A stretch of DNA of 64,000 bases from Spirochaetaceae bacterium. Lineage in GTDB: Bacteria > Spirochaetota > Spirochaetia > Treponematales > Rectinemataceae. The position numbers and the translations under genes were made by a program. Below are positions 9,537-18,309 of the stretch, piece after piece (within the stretch, counting starts at the first letter, position 1; each line of letters opens with the position of its first letter). Under the pieces are notes generated by a model that ran no database searches, was not told where the DNA came from, and saw only the letters and a program-made list of their open reading frames with translations. The stretch covers positions 62,001 to 126,000 of the forward strand of contig JANYKC010000004.1 in the NCBI GenBank assembly GCA_025358255.1, in the 5' to 3' direction.

Positions 9537-11056
9537 GCCCGGCCGACCTCGCTGGCTGGGGAACCAGCGGCATAACCGAGGAGGGGCGGCGCATTTTCGC
9601 CCTTCCAGGATTCGAGGAGCCCGTCCACGATGCGCCAGGATTCCTCGGCCTCGTCCGCCCGGATGAAGAGGGTAGAGTCTCCGCAAAGGGCATCGGCCAG
9701 GAGCCGCTCGTACGCCTCGGGCAAGGTCTCTCCGTGGCCCTTCGAATAGGAAAAGCGCAATTCGTTCCTTTCGATCTCCGCGCTCCCCGGCTCCTTGGCG
9801 TTGAAGCCGAGCCAGATGCCCTCCTCCGGCTGTATGCGGATGATGAGGGCATTGGACGGCAAGGTCTCCGAGCAGATCCCGGCGAAGAGCGTCTCCGGAG
9901 GCCGCCGGAAGCGGACTCGGATCTCGCTGGCCGATCGGTCCAGGGCCTTCCCGGTGCGCAGCACGAAGGGCACGCCGGCGAAGCGCCAGTTGTCGACTTC
10001 CACGCGGAAGGAGGCGAAGGTCTCCGTGGTGGAGCCGGGCCTGACCTTTGCCTCGTCCAGGTAGGCGACCTGGGAAGCGCCGCCGACATGCCCGGCTTCG
10101 TACTGGCCTCGCATCGAACGCTCGAGGTAGCCGGAGGCGCTGTAGTGGGGAACGGAGCGGAGGACCTTCACCTTCTCGTCCCGGATGGCCTCGGGGTCCA
10201 GGCTGGGCGGGGGTTCCATAGCGGCGAGGCAGAGGAGCTGGACGAGATGGTTCTGGACCATGTCCCGCACCGCCCCGGCGCCGTCATAGTAGCCACCCCT
10301 CGTCCCGATGCCTTCCTGCTCGAGCACGTCGATCTCCACGCGCTCGATGTAGTTGCGGTTCCACAGGGGTTCGAAGATGGAGTTGGCGAAGCGGAAATAC
10401 AGGAGGTTCTGGACGGCTTCCTTGCCAAGGTAATGATCGATGCGGAAGATATCGCTCTCCCTGAAGACCGCCGTGAGGAGGAGATTGAGGCCATGGGCGC
10501 TCGCCCTGTCGCGGCCGAAGGGCTTCTCCACGACGAGGCGGCGCCAAGGGACCTGGGCGCCTCCAGGTTCGCGCCCTGCGCCTCCAGGTTCGCGCCCTGC
10601 GCTGCCAAGGCCGGCCTTTTCCATTCCCGCGATGGTCATCGGGAACTGGTCGGGGGACATGGCCAGGTAGAAGAGGACGTTCCGCGGGAAGCCGGATTCA
10701 AGGGCTCTGGAGAGAAGCTCATAAGTATGAGGATCTTCAACGTCGCCGGCGAGGTAGCTTGCCTTCGCGGCGAAAGCGTCCCAGCCCTTCCCTTCAGACC
10801 AGGACCTGGATCGCTTCTCGCAGGCCGAGCGCAAGCCCTCGCGGAAGGCGCTATCCGCCATGGGACGGCGCGAGATGCCGAGGATGCGGCTCTCGGGGTG
10901 GAGGACGCCGGACATGTGGAGGCTATGGAGGGCGGGGAGGATCTTCCGGTGGGCGAGGTCCCCCGATGCGCCGAATATGACGATCGTCACCGGCTCCAGG
11001 TCGGGGCGGGCCATGAAGACGCCGCAGGAAACGGAATCGCGCAGGGGATCGGGCAT
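9533..11056 (-). CDS. zwf: Glucose-6-phosphate dehydrogenase
   Basis: 507 residues from ATG 11056, with AAGGAAG about eight bases upstream. IFGASGDLAHRK is the NADP-binding motif and RIDHYLGKE the active-site signature. It catalyses the first step of the oxidative pentose phosphate route. Two perfect 21-bp direct repeats (10557-10598) insert GREPGGA-type residues just before the VEKPFGRD region, an unusual small expansion in a conserved enzyme. Translated with pgl. An alternative start at 11014 lacks a ribosome site. Confidence 0.93.
   Translation of the reverse strand: MPDPLRDSVSCGVFMARPDLEPVTIVIFGASGDLAHRKILPALHSLHMSGVLHPESRILGISRRPMADSAFREGLRSACEKRSRSWSEGKGWDAFAAKASYLAGDVEDPHTYELLSRALESGFPRNVLFYLAMSPDQFPMTIAGMEKAGLGSAGREPGGAGREPGGAQVPWRRLVVEKPFGRDRASAHGLNLLLTAVFRESDIFRIDHYLGKEAVQNLLYFRFANSIFEPLWNRNYIERVEIDVLEQEGIGTRGGYYDGAGAVRDMVQNHLVQLLCLAAMEPPPSLDPEAIRDEKVKVLRSVPHYSASGYLERSMRGQYEAGHVGGASQVAYLDEAKVRPGSTTETFASFRVEVDNWRFAGVPFVLRTGKALDRSASEIRVRFRRPPETLFAGICSETLPSNALIIRIQPEEGIWLGFNAKEPGSAEIERNELRFSYSKGHGETLPEAYERLLADALCGDSTLFIRADEAEESWRIVDGLLESWKGENAPPLLGYAAGSPASEVGRA
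10557..10598. repeat. 2 x 21-bp tandem repeat inside zwf
   Basis: Two identical 21-bp units (10557-10577 and 10578-10598) lie in frame inside zwf and encode two copies of a Gly/Arg/Glu/Pro heptapeptide; a partial third copy follows. Being a multiple of three, copy-number change would keep the frame. Confidence 0.9.
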
Positions 11057-11082
11057 TGGTATCTTCCTTGTCAAATGAAAAA

Positions 11083-11124
11083 CGCGGCCTTCCCCGGATA
11101 TGCACATCCATCGGGAAGGCCGCG
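11083..11124 (-). terminator. Rho-independent terminator between rlmL-like gene and zwf
   Basis: A perfect 12-bp stem (11083-11094 pairing with 11113-11124, CGCGGCCTTCCC type) with an 18-base loop is followed on the minus strand by TTTTTC. It lies about 115 bp beyond the methyltransferase stop and 27 bp ahead of the zwf start, so it could also act as an attenuator for zwf. Confidence 0.75.
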
Positions 11125-11237
11125 ATCATGGACCAAATGACCTAGCCGGCCTGAGGACCTTTCGGTCAAATCGCCGGGTCATCGATGGCCCTACCGATAT
11201 TCTCGGCAAGGCCAGTTCGTCAAATTAGCCTTCGTTT

Positions 11238-13463
11238 TCAATCGTCCCGGTCTTCGCTCCGGCCATCCGGCGGATTTTCCTTGGGCGGCCTTGGCGCAGG
11301 ATTCTTGTTGTAGGATTCCCGCCTGCCTGCGTTCGCGCCAGGACCGTTGGCACCGCCAAAACTCGAGCCTGAGTCCTTTTTCGGCCATACGCGCGGCTCA
11401 TAACCCTCGCGCAAGGGACGGACTTCGCCCTCCCCTTCCGTCGGACGCCGATCGTAGCCACCACTTGGAGGACGGCGCTCATAGCCGCCCGATGGAGGCT
11501 TTCCGCCGTAACCGCCGCCTTCAGGACGCTTTTCATAGGAGCCTGAAGCTGTCCGGGTAAAATAGGCACCGTTGGAAGGTCGGCGTTCGGCCACGTCGCG
11601 CTGGGAAGGACGGACATAGCTTCCCGTCACGGGACGCTGCCCATCTTCGCGCCGTGGCGGCTTTCGCTCGTAAGAGCCGGAGGCCGGACGGCGCTCGCCT
11701 TCGTCGCGGCGCGCCCCTTCCGGGCGCGGGGGACGGCGATCGTAGCCGCTGGACGCGGGGCGGCGCTCGCCTTCGTCGCGGGGCGTCCCGCGATCGTAGC
11801 CGCCGGGTGCGGGGCGGCGATCGTAGCCGCTGGGTGCGGGGCGGCGATCGGAGCTGCTGGACGCGGGGCGGCGCTCGCCTTCGTCGCGGGGCGTCCCGCG
11901 ATCGTAGCCGCTGGGTGCGGGGCGGCGATCGTAGCCGCTGGGCGCGGGGCGGCGCTCGTAGCCGCCGGACGCGGGCCTGCTGCCATAGCCCCCCGCGCCG
12001 GGACGCCGATCAGGATCGGTGGAATAGGGTTTGCGTTCGGGACCACCTGAGGATGGCCGGCGATCATAGCCGCTGGAGGCGGGACGGTTGCCATAGGCGC
12101 CTGGGGACGGACGGCGATCAGGGCCCGCGGAATAGGGATTGCGATCGGGGCCGCTCGAGGACGGTCGGCGGTCGTAACCGCTTGAAGCGGGGCGGCGATC
12201 GCCCTCGTCACGGCTGCGGGGCCGCTCAAAGGGGCGTTTGGCCTCGTATTTGCTCTTGCCCTTTCCCTTGCCTTTGGCGGCTTTCGCCACCTTTTCCCCG
12301 GCGGTCATCGCGGGTTCGCGAGCCTTGGTGTCTTCGTATCCCGGCGGGAACCAGTGGAACCACTGCTCCTCCGCTCCGTTCACCATCTTGTGCTCGGCAG
12401 TCGCACGGCGCCCGAAAAAATCCCCGAAGTCCTTGCGGATGGTGACAAAGCCAAGGCCCCAGCCCTTGAACCTGGGAGCGATGGCCCCAAGTCCCCTGTA
12501 GAGCTCTTCGGCTTCCTCGGTGGTGCCAAGGCGAAGGCCGTAGGGCGGGTTGGAAATCACGTAGCCCTTGTCTTCCAGGGGCTCCACATCTTCGGCAGCC
12601 GCGCGCCTGAAAACGATCTTGTCCGCGACACCCGCAAGGCGGGCGTTGAGGCGGGCCGCTTCCAGCACGGTCTCGTCCTTGTCGGTGCCCAGGAGGATGA
12701 GATCGGCATCGGTGCGGATCCGCGCCTTGGCGGCGTCCCTTTCGGCCATGAAGACCGCAGGATCGGCGAGCGGCATATCCTCTATGGAGAAGGAGCGGCC
12801 AAGGCCAGGCGCGATGTCCATGCCAAAAAGGGCGGCTTCTATAAGTATGGTGCCGGAACCGCAAAAAAGGTCGACGAGGGGTATGCGCCGATTCCAGCCT
12901 GCAAGGAGGAGGGATGCGGCGGCGAGGGTTTCCTTGAGGGGGGCCTCGACTGGGGACCGGCGATAGCCTCGCTTATGCAGGGCATCGCCGGAGATATCCA
13001 CCCCGATGAGACATTCGTTGGCTTCGATATATACGCGGGCAGAACGATTGCTGCCAGTCTCGGGCATGACCTCTGTCCCGTAGAGCTCGCCAAGATGCTC
13101 GTAGATGGCTTTATGGACTATGGACTGGACAGAAGTCTGGGAGTCGATCCTCGAATCATGGATGCGTACCCTCTCGATGACCAGCTTGTCTTCGGGGCCG
13201 ATGTAGCGCTCCCAGGGAAGGGGGCGGACATTGTCGAAGAGCTCGTCGAAATCGACGGCATTGAAGCGGGCGGCCTCGATGAGGACGCGCTCGGCTGTCC
13301 GCAGGCAGAGGTCGGCCCTGAAAAGCCCGGCCAGATCCGCGTCGAAATAGGCACGGCCTGGAGCCCTGCCAACCATGGTAAGGCCGAGTCGTTCAATCTC
13401 GGCCGAGAGGACCTTTTCGAGGCCCAAAGTACAGAGCGCAAAGGCCCTAAATTGTCCATCCAT
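11238..13463 (-). CDS. RlmL-like 23S rRNA (guanine-N2) methyltransferase with long repetitive tail
   Basis: 741 residues. Residues ~1-165 form the ferredoxin-like/THUMP RNA-binding part. The methyltransferase domain follows, with VDLFCGSGT (198-205) binding SAM and the catalytic SNPPYGL (304-310). This matches RlmL/YpsC enzymes that make m2G in 23S rRNA and are normally about 375-390 residues long. After residue ~375 comes a Lys-rich linker (KGKGKGKSK) and about 340 residues of low-complexity repeats of the type SGYDRRP, PSGYDRG and RRDEGERRPAS, rich in Gly, Tyr, Arg, Pro and Ser. The tail should be disordered and RNA-binding. The domain call is firm; the tail's role is unknown. Confidence 0.9.
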   Translation of the reverse strand: MDGQFRAFALCTLGLEKVLSAEIERLGLTMVGRAPGRAYFDADLAGLFRADLCLRTAERVLIEAARFNAVDFDELFDNVRPLPWERYIGPEDKLVIERVRIHDSRIDSQTSVQSIVHKAIYEHLGELYGTEVMPETGSNRSARVYIEANECLIGVDISGDALHKRGYRRSPVEAPLKETLAAASLLLAGWNRRIPLVDLFCGSGTILIEAALFGMDIAPGLGRSFSIEDMPLADPAVFMAERDAAKARIRTDADLILLGTDKDETVLEAARLNARLAGVADKIVFRRAAAEDVEPLEDKGYVISNPPYGLRLGTTEEAEELYRGLGAIAPRFKGWGLGFVTIRKDFGDFFGRRATAEHKMVNGAEEQWFHWFPPGYEDTKAREPAMTAGEKVAKAAKGKGKGKSKYEAKRPFERPRSRDEGDRRPASSGYDRRPSSSGPDRNPYSAGPDRRPSPGAYGNRPASSGYDRRPSSGGPERKPYSTDPDRRPGAGGYGSRPASGGYERRPAPSGYDRRPAPSGYDRGTPRDEGERRPASSSSDRRPAPSGYDRRPAPGGYDRGTPRDEGERRPASSGYDRRPPRPEGARRDEGERRPASGSYERKPPRREDGQRPVTGSYVRPSQRDVAERRPSNGAYFTRTASGSYEKRPEGGGYGGKPPSGGYERRPPSGGYDRRPTEGEGEVRPLREGYEPRVWPKKDSGSSFGGANGPGANAGRRESYNKNPAPRPPKENPPDGRSEDRDD
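11241..12338 (-). repeat. Coding repeat array of the rlmL-like tail
   Basis: Degenerate repeats of about 21-36 bp encode SGYDRRP-like units. Around 11740-11960 a longer segment (GERRPAS, DRGTPRDEG and flanking units) is duplicated almost exactly, a sign of recent expansion. Confidence 0.8.
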
Positions 13464-13635
13464 ATGTTTGAGTATCGCCCGTTTGCCGCAATTCTTTCAA
13501 GTGGATAGCGATGGATGCCTCAGTTTGCAAACAGACAGTAAGTCTGTCGACTCCTTGCATCCTCCCCTTTTCCCCAGTCTCGCCGCTATGTAGCTTGACA
13601 CTCCCCTCTCCCGGCCGCTATTATCGCCTTGCTTC

Positions 13636-13709
13636 GGGGGTGTAGCTCAGTTGGCTAGAGCGCTTGAATGGCATTCAAGAGGTCGTCGGTTCAATTCCGA
13701 TCACCTCCA
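13636..13709 (+). tRNA. tRNA-Ala (GGC anticodon)
   Basis: A 74-base cloverleaf. The acceptor is GGGGGTG with CACCTCC (one G-T pair), the D arm starts AGCTCAGTTGG, the anticodon stem CTTGA/TCAAG carries loop ATGGCAT (anticodon GGC), and the T arm contains GGTTCAATTCC. The discriminator is A and no CCA is encoded. Confidence 0.95.
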
Positions 13710-13717
13710 CGAAGAAG

Positions 13718-13750
13718 ACGGCTTCAGTAAAAGACTGGAGCCGTTTTGCT
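13718..13750 (+). terminator. Terminator after tRNA-Ala
   Basis: An 11-bp stem (13718-13728 with 13734-13744, one G-T pair) and loop AAAAG are followed by TTTTGCTTTT. It begins 9 bp after the tRNA. Confidence 0.85.
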
Positions 13751-13880
13751 TTTAAAGCGCCGCCTCACCCTCCCCTCTTCCGAACTCGCCCTTGAAGCAG
13801 GCACCCACCGGAGATAGAATAGTGGCAATAGTGTTGCCCCAATCACATGGGGCGGCCCATTCCTCCCAAGGAAGTGCCCT

Positions 13881-15620
13881 GTGTCCGATGATATCGATCC
13901 TGAAATAGCCGCGCTCATCGGCGGAAATGTCGAGGAATACAAGCCCAGCGGCCCGCCCCGCACGCCACAGGCACTCATGAACGGCAATGCCGGCTTGCTG
14001 GCAAACGGACAGGGCGGCCCCAGGCAAGGCCCCGGCGGGGCACTCGCCCCGGATTTCACGACCCTTTTTGGGGACATGGACGTTTCGGGCGAACAGCACG
14101 ATAAAAGCGAGTTCGGCGTCGACCTATCCCGGAAAGGCTTTGCCCCGATCGAGAAGATGGAGGAGGAGACGCCGGTAGACTACTTCTCCGACCCCGACTA
14201 CTACAAGAAAGCCTTGGTCGGGGAAGGCGACGAAGCCACGAAGTTCCATGAACTCCTGTCCAAGTACATGAAGGCCACGGACATCAAGGACAAGGGCGTC
14301 TACCGCCAGCAGCTCATCTCGACCTACTGGTATTTGGTCGCCAAGGTAGCGCTTCGGACGGCGGGGGCCCAGGTGCTCCTGCCCAAGCGCCTGCTCGTGC
14401 GCTTCGGCGGCCTTCTCCCCAACATCCTCTCCGCAGAGCTCAAGGACGCCATCGGGCGCATAATCTTCGATAAACGCATTGACGAGCCCGTCTACTATGT
14501 GGACGAATGGATACGCGCGGTGGCGACCGGCCAGATCAACCAGAGCGCCACCGACGAGGTGAAACCGAGCCGGGGCGGCCTTGACGAAAAAGCGCGCCTC
14601 TCGGCCTTGCTCCAGAAGGCCCAAGGCAGGCGCGATGCCGCGGAAGGCATGATGAAAGCCAAGGTCGAGGAGAGGCGGAGCCTCGAAGGGCTGCTCCGCG
14701 ACAAGATCGAGATAATCTGCCGCCACGACAGCCAGCCCGGGCTCCTCCACGTCCCCGCCCCGTACATCGAGCCGCAGAAAAAGGCGATGGGCGAAATCCT
14801 CGAGGTCACCAGGCGCATGCTTGCCGTGGACAAGGAGCTCGTCCAGACGATGGGGGACTTCGCCAAGGCCGGGGAGGATTTCGACGCCGCGACCGAAAAG
14901 GCGGGCTCGGCGGGGACGGAGGCGCTCAAGGCGGACCTCCAGGTCCTGGCCCAGGAATACGAGACGGTCAAGCAGATGACCAAACTCTGCATCGGCCGCC
15001 AGGGCAACCATTTCCCCCTGCTCTCGCGCGAGTACTTCCACGGGAACCTCCAGGGCATCGCGTCGCGCGAGAACGTCATCAAGCTCCTCACCTGGATCGA
15101 GAGCATCGACTGCGAAGCCTACTCGCGGCCCTACAAGACGACGATGCACCGAATTGTGCCCTTCATCCTCCTCCTGCCCTGCTACGGCGACTCCGGCATC
15201 TGCTGGGAGCCTTTCGACCGCTTCAACCGCGCCTCGAGCAGGGGGCGCGTGGCCATCCCCATGTATCCCAAGAACCTTCAGGCCGCGGTCCTCACGGCCG
15301 TCGCGGACCTGCGCTGGCAGGTGGCCAAGGAGAAAGCCTCCTTCTACTGGATGGAGGAGGGACTTACAGGCAATTATTACCAATGGTTCACGGCCAAGAA
15401 GATCAGGGGTGACGTGAAGGAATACTTCATCCAGGACTATGTCGTGTGGATCACCAAGGAAAGCGAAGGCATACAGAAGCTGGAGAAGGAAGTCCGCGGC
15501 ATCTTCTGGCGCTTCATGCCCTTCTCGAAGGAGATCAAGGAGAAGCTCAAGACCAGGAGCTATGTCTACCAGGAGCTCTACCAGAAGGACGTCAACCGTT
15601 CCCTATCGGATGGTTATTGA
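13881..15620 (+). CDS. Conserved hypothetical protein, possibly spirochaete-specific
   Basis: 579 residues from GTG 13881, with AAGGAAG six bases upstream. No domain was recognised. It starts with an acidic segment (SDDIDPEIAALIGG) and a Pro/Gly-rich linker, and then becomes a soluble, mainly helical protein. Residues ~225-370 look like coiled coil (EKARLSALLQKAQGRRDAAE, then DKELVQTMGDFAKAG). The C-terminal third has many aromatics (SFYWMEEG-type, IFWRFMPFSKEIKEKL). There is no signal peptide or membrane segment. The acyltransferase gene follows 68 bp later on the same strand and may be co-transcribed. Confidence 0.75.
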   Translation: MSDDIDPEIAALIGGNVEEYKPSGPPRTPQALMNGNAGLLANGQGGPRQGPGGALAPDFTTLFGDMDVSGEQHDKSEFGVDLSRKGFAPIEKMEEETPVDYFSDPDYYKKALVGEGDEATKFHELLSKYMKATDIKDKGVYRQQLISTYWYLVAKVALRTAGAQVLLPKRLLVRFGGLLPNILSAELKDAIGRIIFDKRIDEPVYYVDEWIRAVATGQINQSATDEVKPSRGGLDEKARLSALLQKAQGRRDAAEGMMKAKVEERRSLEGLLRDKIEIICRHDSQPGLLHVPAPYIEPQKKAMGEILEVTRRMLAVDKELVQTMGDFAKAGEDFDAATEKAGSAGTEALKADLQVLAQEYETVKQMTKLCIGRQGNHFPLLSREYFHGNLQGIASRENVIKLLTWIESIDCEAYSRPYKTTMHRIVPFILLLPCYGDSGICWEPFDRFNRASSRGRVAIPMYPKNLQAAVLTAVADLRWQVAKEKASFYWMEEGLTGNYYQWFTAKKIRGDVKEYFIQDYVVWITKESEGIQKLEKEVRGIFWRFMPFSKEIKEKLKTRSYVYQELYQKDVNRSLSDGY

Positions 15621-15688
15621 AAAACGGCCGTCGTTGACACCGCGGGAGGGAGGGGAATATACTCCGATCCCAAGGCAAAGGGGGAGAT

Positions 15689-16573
15689 ATGGAGTCTTTG
15701 AGCCACAGGTATCGGGATCGCATCATGAAGATGATGGCGAAGTCCCGTGGCGAGGACCGGGTTTCCGAAAGCAATGTCTACCAGCATGGCAACACGGAGC
15801 TCCTTCCCTTCATCGACGGGATGATCGAGGAGAACCTCCTGCCCGGTTCCGAAGTGCGCCATCAGGACCGCCTCGTGGAGCTCCTGGCCGCCGCCAACCG
15901 CGGGGAGGCCTGCCTCCTCCTCATGGAGCATTACTCCAATTTCGACCTTCCCGTCTTCCACCATCTCCTCAGGAAATCAGGCCCCGCCGGCGCGGCGATC
16001 GCCGATGCCCTCGTGGCCATCGCGGGCATCAAGCTCAACGAGTCGAACTCGGTCATCCTCTCCTTCACCGAAGCCTACTCGCGCCTCGTCATCTACCCGA
16101 GCCGCTCGATCGAGATAATCAAGCGCAACCTCAAGGACCCGAAGGAACTCCTCGCTGAAGTCATGCGATCCACCACGGTGAACCGCGCATCGATGAGGAC
16201 CCTCGCGGAGCTCAAGCACCAGGGCCGCCTTGTCCTCGTCTTCCCGTCCGGGACCCGCTTCCGCCCATGGGATCCGAGCACCAAGCATGGCCTCCGCGAG
16301 ATCGACTCCTACCTCAAGGGCTTCTCGAGGATGTGCCTCGTATCGATCAATGGCAACATCCTGCGCATCAACCCCGAAGCCGAGATGGACGAGGATCTCC
16401 TCTGCCAGGACAGGATGGTTTTCGACGTGAGCCCGATCATGGACTGCGCGCAATACCGCGAGCACATAAAGAAGGAGCACAGTTTCCGGGAAGACAAGAA
16501 ACAGGCCATCGTGGACGAGATCATGGTCATCCTCGAGGGCATGCACAATGAAGCCGAGAAGAACCGCCTCTAG
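15689..16573 (+). CDS. Glycerol-phosphate/lysophospholipid-type acyltransferase
   Basis: 294 residues. EHYSNFD fits the HX4D catalytic block of PlsB/PlsC acyltransferases (His-Tyr-Ser-Asn-Phe-Asp), and VFPSGTRFRPW corresponds to the substrate-binding PEGTR block with Ser in place of Glu. No membrane helix is evident, so it is probably peripheral at the cytoplasmic face. GGGGGAG is found upstream of the ATG. Both the acyl acceptor and whether the changed PEGTR block affects activity are unknown. Confidence 0.7.
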   Translation: MESLSHRYRDRIMKMMAKSRGEDRVSESNVYQHGNTELLPFIDGMIEENLLPGSEVRHQDRLVELLAAANRGEACLLLMEHYSNFDLPVFHHLLRKSGPAGAAIADALVAIAGIKLNESNSVILSFTEAYSRLVIYPSRSIEIIKRNLKDPKELLAEVMRSTTVNRASMRTLAELKHQGRLVLVFPSGTRFRPWDPSTKHGLREIDSYLKGFSRMCLVSINGNILRINPEAEMDEDLLCQDRMVFDVSPIMDCAQYREHIKKEHSFREDKKQAIVDEIMVILEGMHNEAEKNRL

Positions 16574-16590
16574 GAAAATGGTCCCTCCGG

Positions 16591-17298
16591 TCAGAACACC
16601 TCGTAGTCTAGGACCTCGGTCACCTCGATCCTGAACCGCGCCTGCACGGCATAGACGCCTTCCACGAGGCCGATGCGCGGGGTGCCGGAGAACACGATGC
16701 AGCCCTTCACGCGGCGCGGCTTGTTCGGCTCGAGGCCGCGCAGCAGCTCGCGGATCGCCTGCCTGGCCGAGTCCTCGTAGGCCGCCCTCCTGCCCGCATA
16801 ACCCTTGAAATACTCCCCGTGGCCTATTCCCTGGCTCGATCTCCACGGCGAGCGCGAGTAAGCGGAGAGCATGGAGCGCTGCGCCGCGTCGGGGCTGTAG
16901 GAGACATAGCTATACAGCCTTCCAGCCTCGCTCCTGGCCGCTTCCGGAACGAAGCGGGGATCGCCGCGCTCTATGGACCCCCTCGCGACGAGGGAGAAGG
17001 ATTCCTCGATCGCGCGCGCCTTGTCCGATGGCGTCCAGTCGAAGGAGAAGCCGTAGACGGTCCCCGAATAGACCCATGCCGCCTCGTCCACGAGCCGACG
17101 GGCCGCGAGGTCGAGGGGCAGCGGGTAAGGATCGCCTGAAGCCGGTATGCCTCCAAGGTCAGTCCAGAACTCCGCGCGGAGGAGCTCCCGCGATTGCATG
17201 AGGCCCGACTGGGCCTGTGCCGCGGAACCGAGGAATGCGGCCGTGAGGGCCAGGATCGAGATCCTCCCAAGGAGCCTCGGCCGCGGGGTGGATGTCAT
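16591..17298 (-). CDS. Secreted protein of unknown function
   Basis: 235 residues with a signal peptide (ISILALTAAFLGSAAQAQS, cleavage near residue 30). The mature part is rich in aromatic and charged residues and has no recognised domain. It is convergent with the acyltransferase gene (17 bp apart). The rhomboid gene reads into it from 17309 with a 10-bp gap, so the two are probably one transcript. Confidence 0.65.
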   Translation of the reverse strand: MTSTPRPRLLGRISILALTAAFLGSAAQAQSGLMQSRELLRAEFWTDLGGIPASGDPYPLPLDLAARRLVDEAAWVYSGTVYGFSFDWTPSDKARAIEESFSLVARGSIERGDPRFVPEAARSEAGRLYSYVSYSPDAAQRSMLSAYSRSPWRSSQGIGHGEYFKGYAGRRAAYEDSARQAIRELLRGLEPNKPRRVKGCIVFSGTPRIGLVEGVYAVQARFRIEVTEVLDYEVF

Positions 17299-17308
17299 GG
17301 TCTTGATC

Positions 17309-17944
17309 CTATCGCCTCGGGAAAAGCCGGCGGAAGGGATTCACCCCGAAGCGCGCGAGGAAGTAGATCCAGCCGAAGGCCAGGCCCGACAGGTGGGTGA
17401 GATGGGCGATGGCATTGTTGAGCCCGAAGGCCTGGTCCACGATCTCCATGAGGGCATAGATGGTCACGAGGATGGGGGCCCGTACCGGGAGGATGCCGAA
17501 AACATAGATATCCGCTTTCGGGAAGAGGACGGCAAATGCAAGGAGGACGGCGAAGACGCAACCCGATGCCCCGAGGAGGAAGACGTTGAAGGCCCCGGTC
17601 GCGAAGTAGACGACAAAGGAGAAAAAGCCCGCCAGGAAGCCCGTGAGGAGGTAATAGAGGAGGAACTCGCGGCTCCCCATCTCGCGCTCTATCTGCGGGG
17701 CGAAAAAGAGGAGGCCGAGCATGTTGAAGAGGAGGTGGGAGAGGTTCTCATGGGTGAACATGTAGGTGAAGGGCTGCCAGAGCCTGCCTGAGAGGAAATA
17801 GGCGGGATTGAGCGCCAGCCATTCATACAAGCGGGGGAAAATCCAGGTGAGGGCAAACACCGCGATGTTCGCGGCGATGAGATAGAGGCTGTAGTTCCGG
17901 TTGGTGTAGCGGAAAGGCCTTCGAATCACTGAGTTGCGGTCCAT
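17309..17944 (-). CDS. Rhomboid-family intramembrane serine protease
   Basis: 211 residues from ATG 17944, with about six membrane segments. FTHENLSHLLFNMLGLLFF is the rhomboid HxxxN region, LLGASGCVFAVLLAF carries the catalytic Ser (GASG) and HLTHLSGLAFGW the catalytic His. The GGAGG site is only one base from this ATG, so the true start is uncertain, although an earlier start would add an unlikely Pro/Arg-rich leader. The enzyme cleaves membrane-anchored substrates. Confidence 0.85.
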   Translation of the reverse strand: MDRNSVIRRPFRYTNRNYSLYLIAANIAVFALTWIFPRLYEWLALNPAYFLSGRLWQPFTYMFTHENLSHLLFNMLGLLFFAPQIEREMGSREFLLYYLLTGFLAGFFSFVVYFATGAFNVFLLGASGCVFAVLLAFAVLFPKADIYVFGILPVRAPILVTIYALMEIVDQAFGLNNAIAHLTHLSGLAFGWIYFLARFGVNPFRRLFPRR

Positions 17945-18111
17945 GCCTCCAATGTACGGGAAACCGGCCCTTTGGGGCAAGCATGAAACAGGCATCATGC
18001 CAGGATCCGGGCCCCCGCGGCTCACGCGGGACCCCGGCATCTCGCGCGCCAATTCGCGGGGCTGGCCTCTATCGGCGAAGGGGTGCTAGACTTTCCCCGG
18101 GAGGCGAACCA

Positions 18112-18309
18112 ATGAAAGAACGGGCCCCGGATTGCCTAAGCTGCCTCCATTTCCGCGTGACCTGGGATCCCTCTTTCCCGCGCTCCTGCACCGTCTTCGG
18201 GATCAAGTCCAGGAACCTCCCCTCCTGGGAAGTCTACGCCGCCAATGGCAGGCATTGCCCCTCATTCTCGCGGAAGCCCGGCCTCAAGCAGAAGGAAGGG
18301 AACAATTGA
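18112..18309 (+). CDS. Small cysteine-rich protein (65 aa)
   Basis: 65 residues with GGGAGG ahead of the ATG. CLSCLHF, SCTVFG and RHCPSF place four Cys as two pairs, a likely zinc or Fe-S knuckle. The stop overlaps the TTG start of glsA (TTGA), so the two genes are translationally coupled. The function is unknown. Confidence 0.7.
   Translation: MKERAPDCLSCLHFRVTWDPSFPRSCTVFGIKSRNLPSWEVYAANGRHCPSFSRKPGLKQKEGNN

Noticed and set aside
11741-12200. Regularly repeated sequence that could suggest a CRISPR array
   Set aside because: Units are short, degenerate and in frame with a protein; there are no unique spacers of constant length and no cas genes.
11654-12445. 263-codon plus-strand frame of Arg/Asp/Gly repeats
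   Set aside because: It is the antisense of the repetitive methyltransferase tail and has no start signal of its own.
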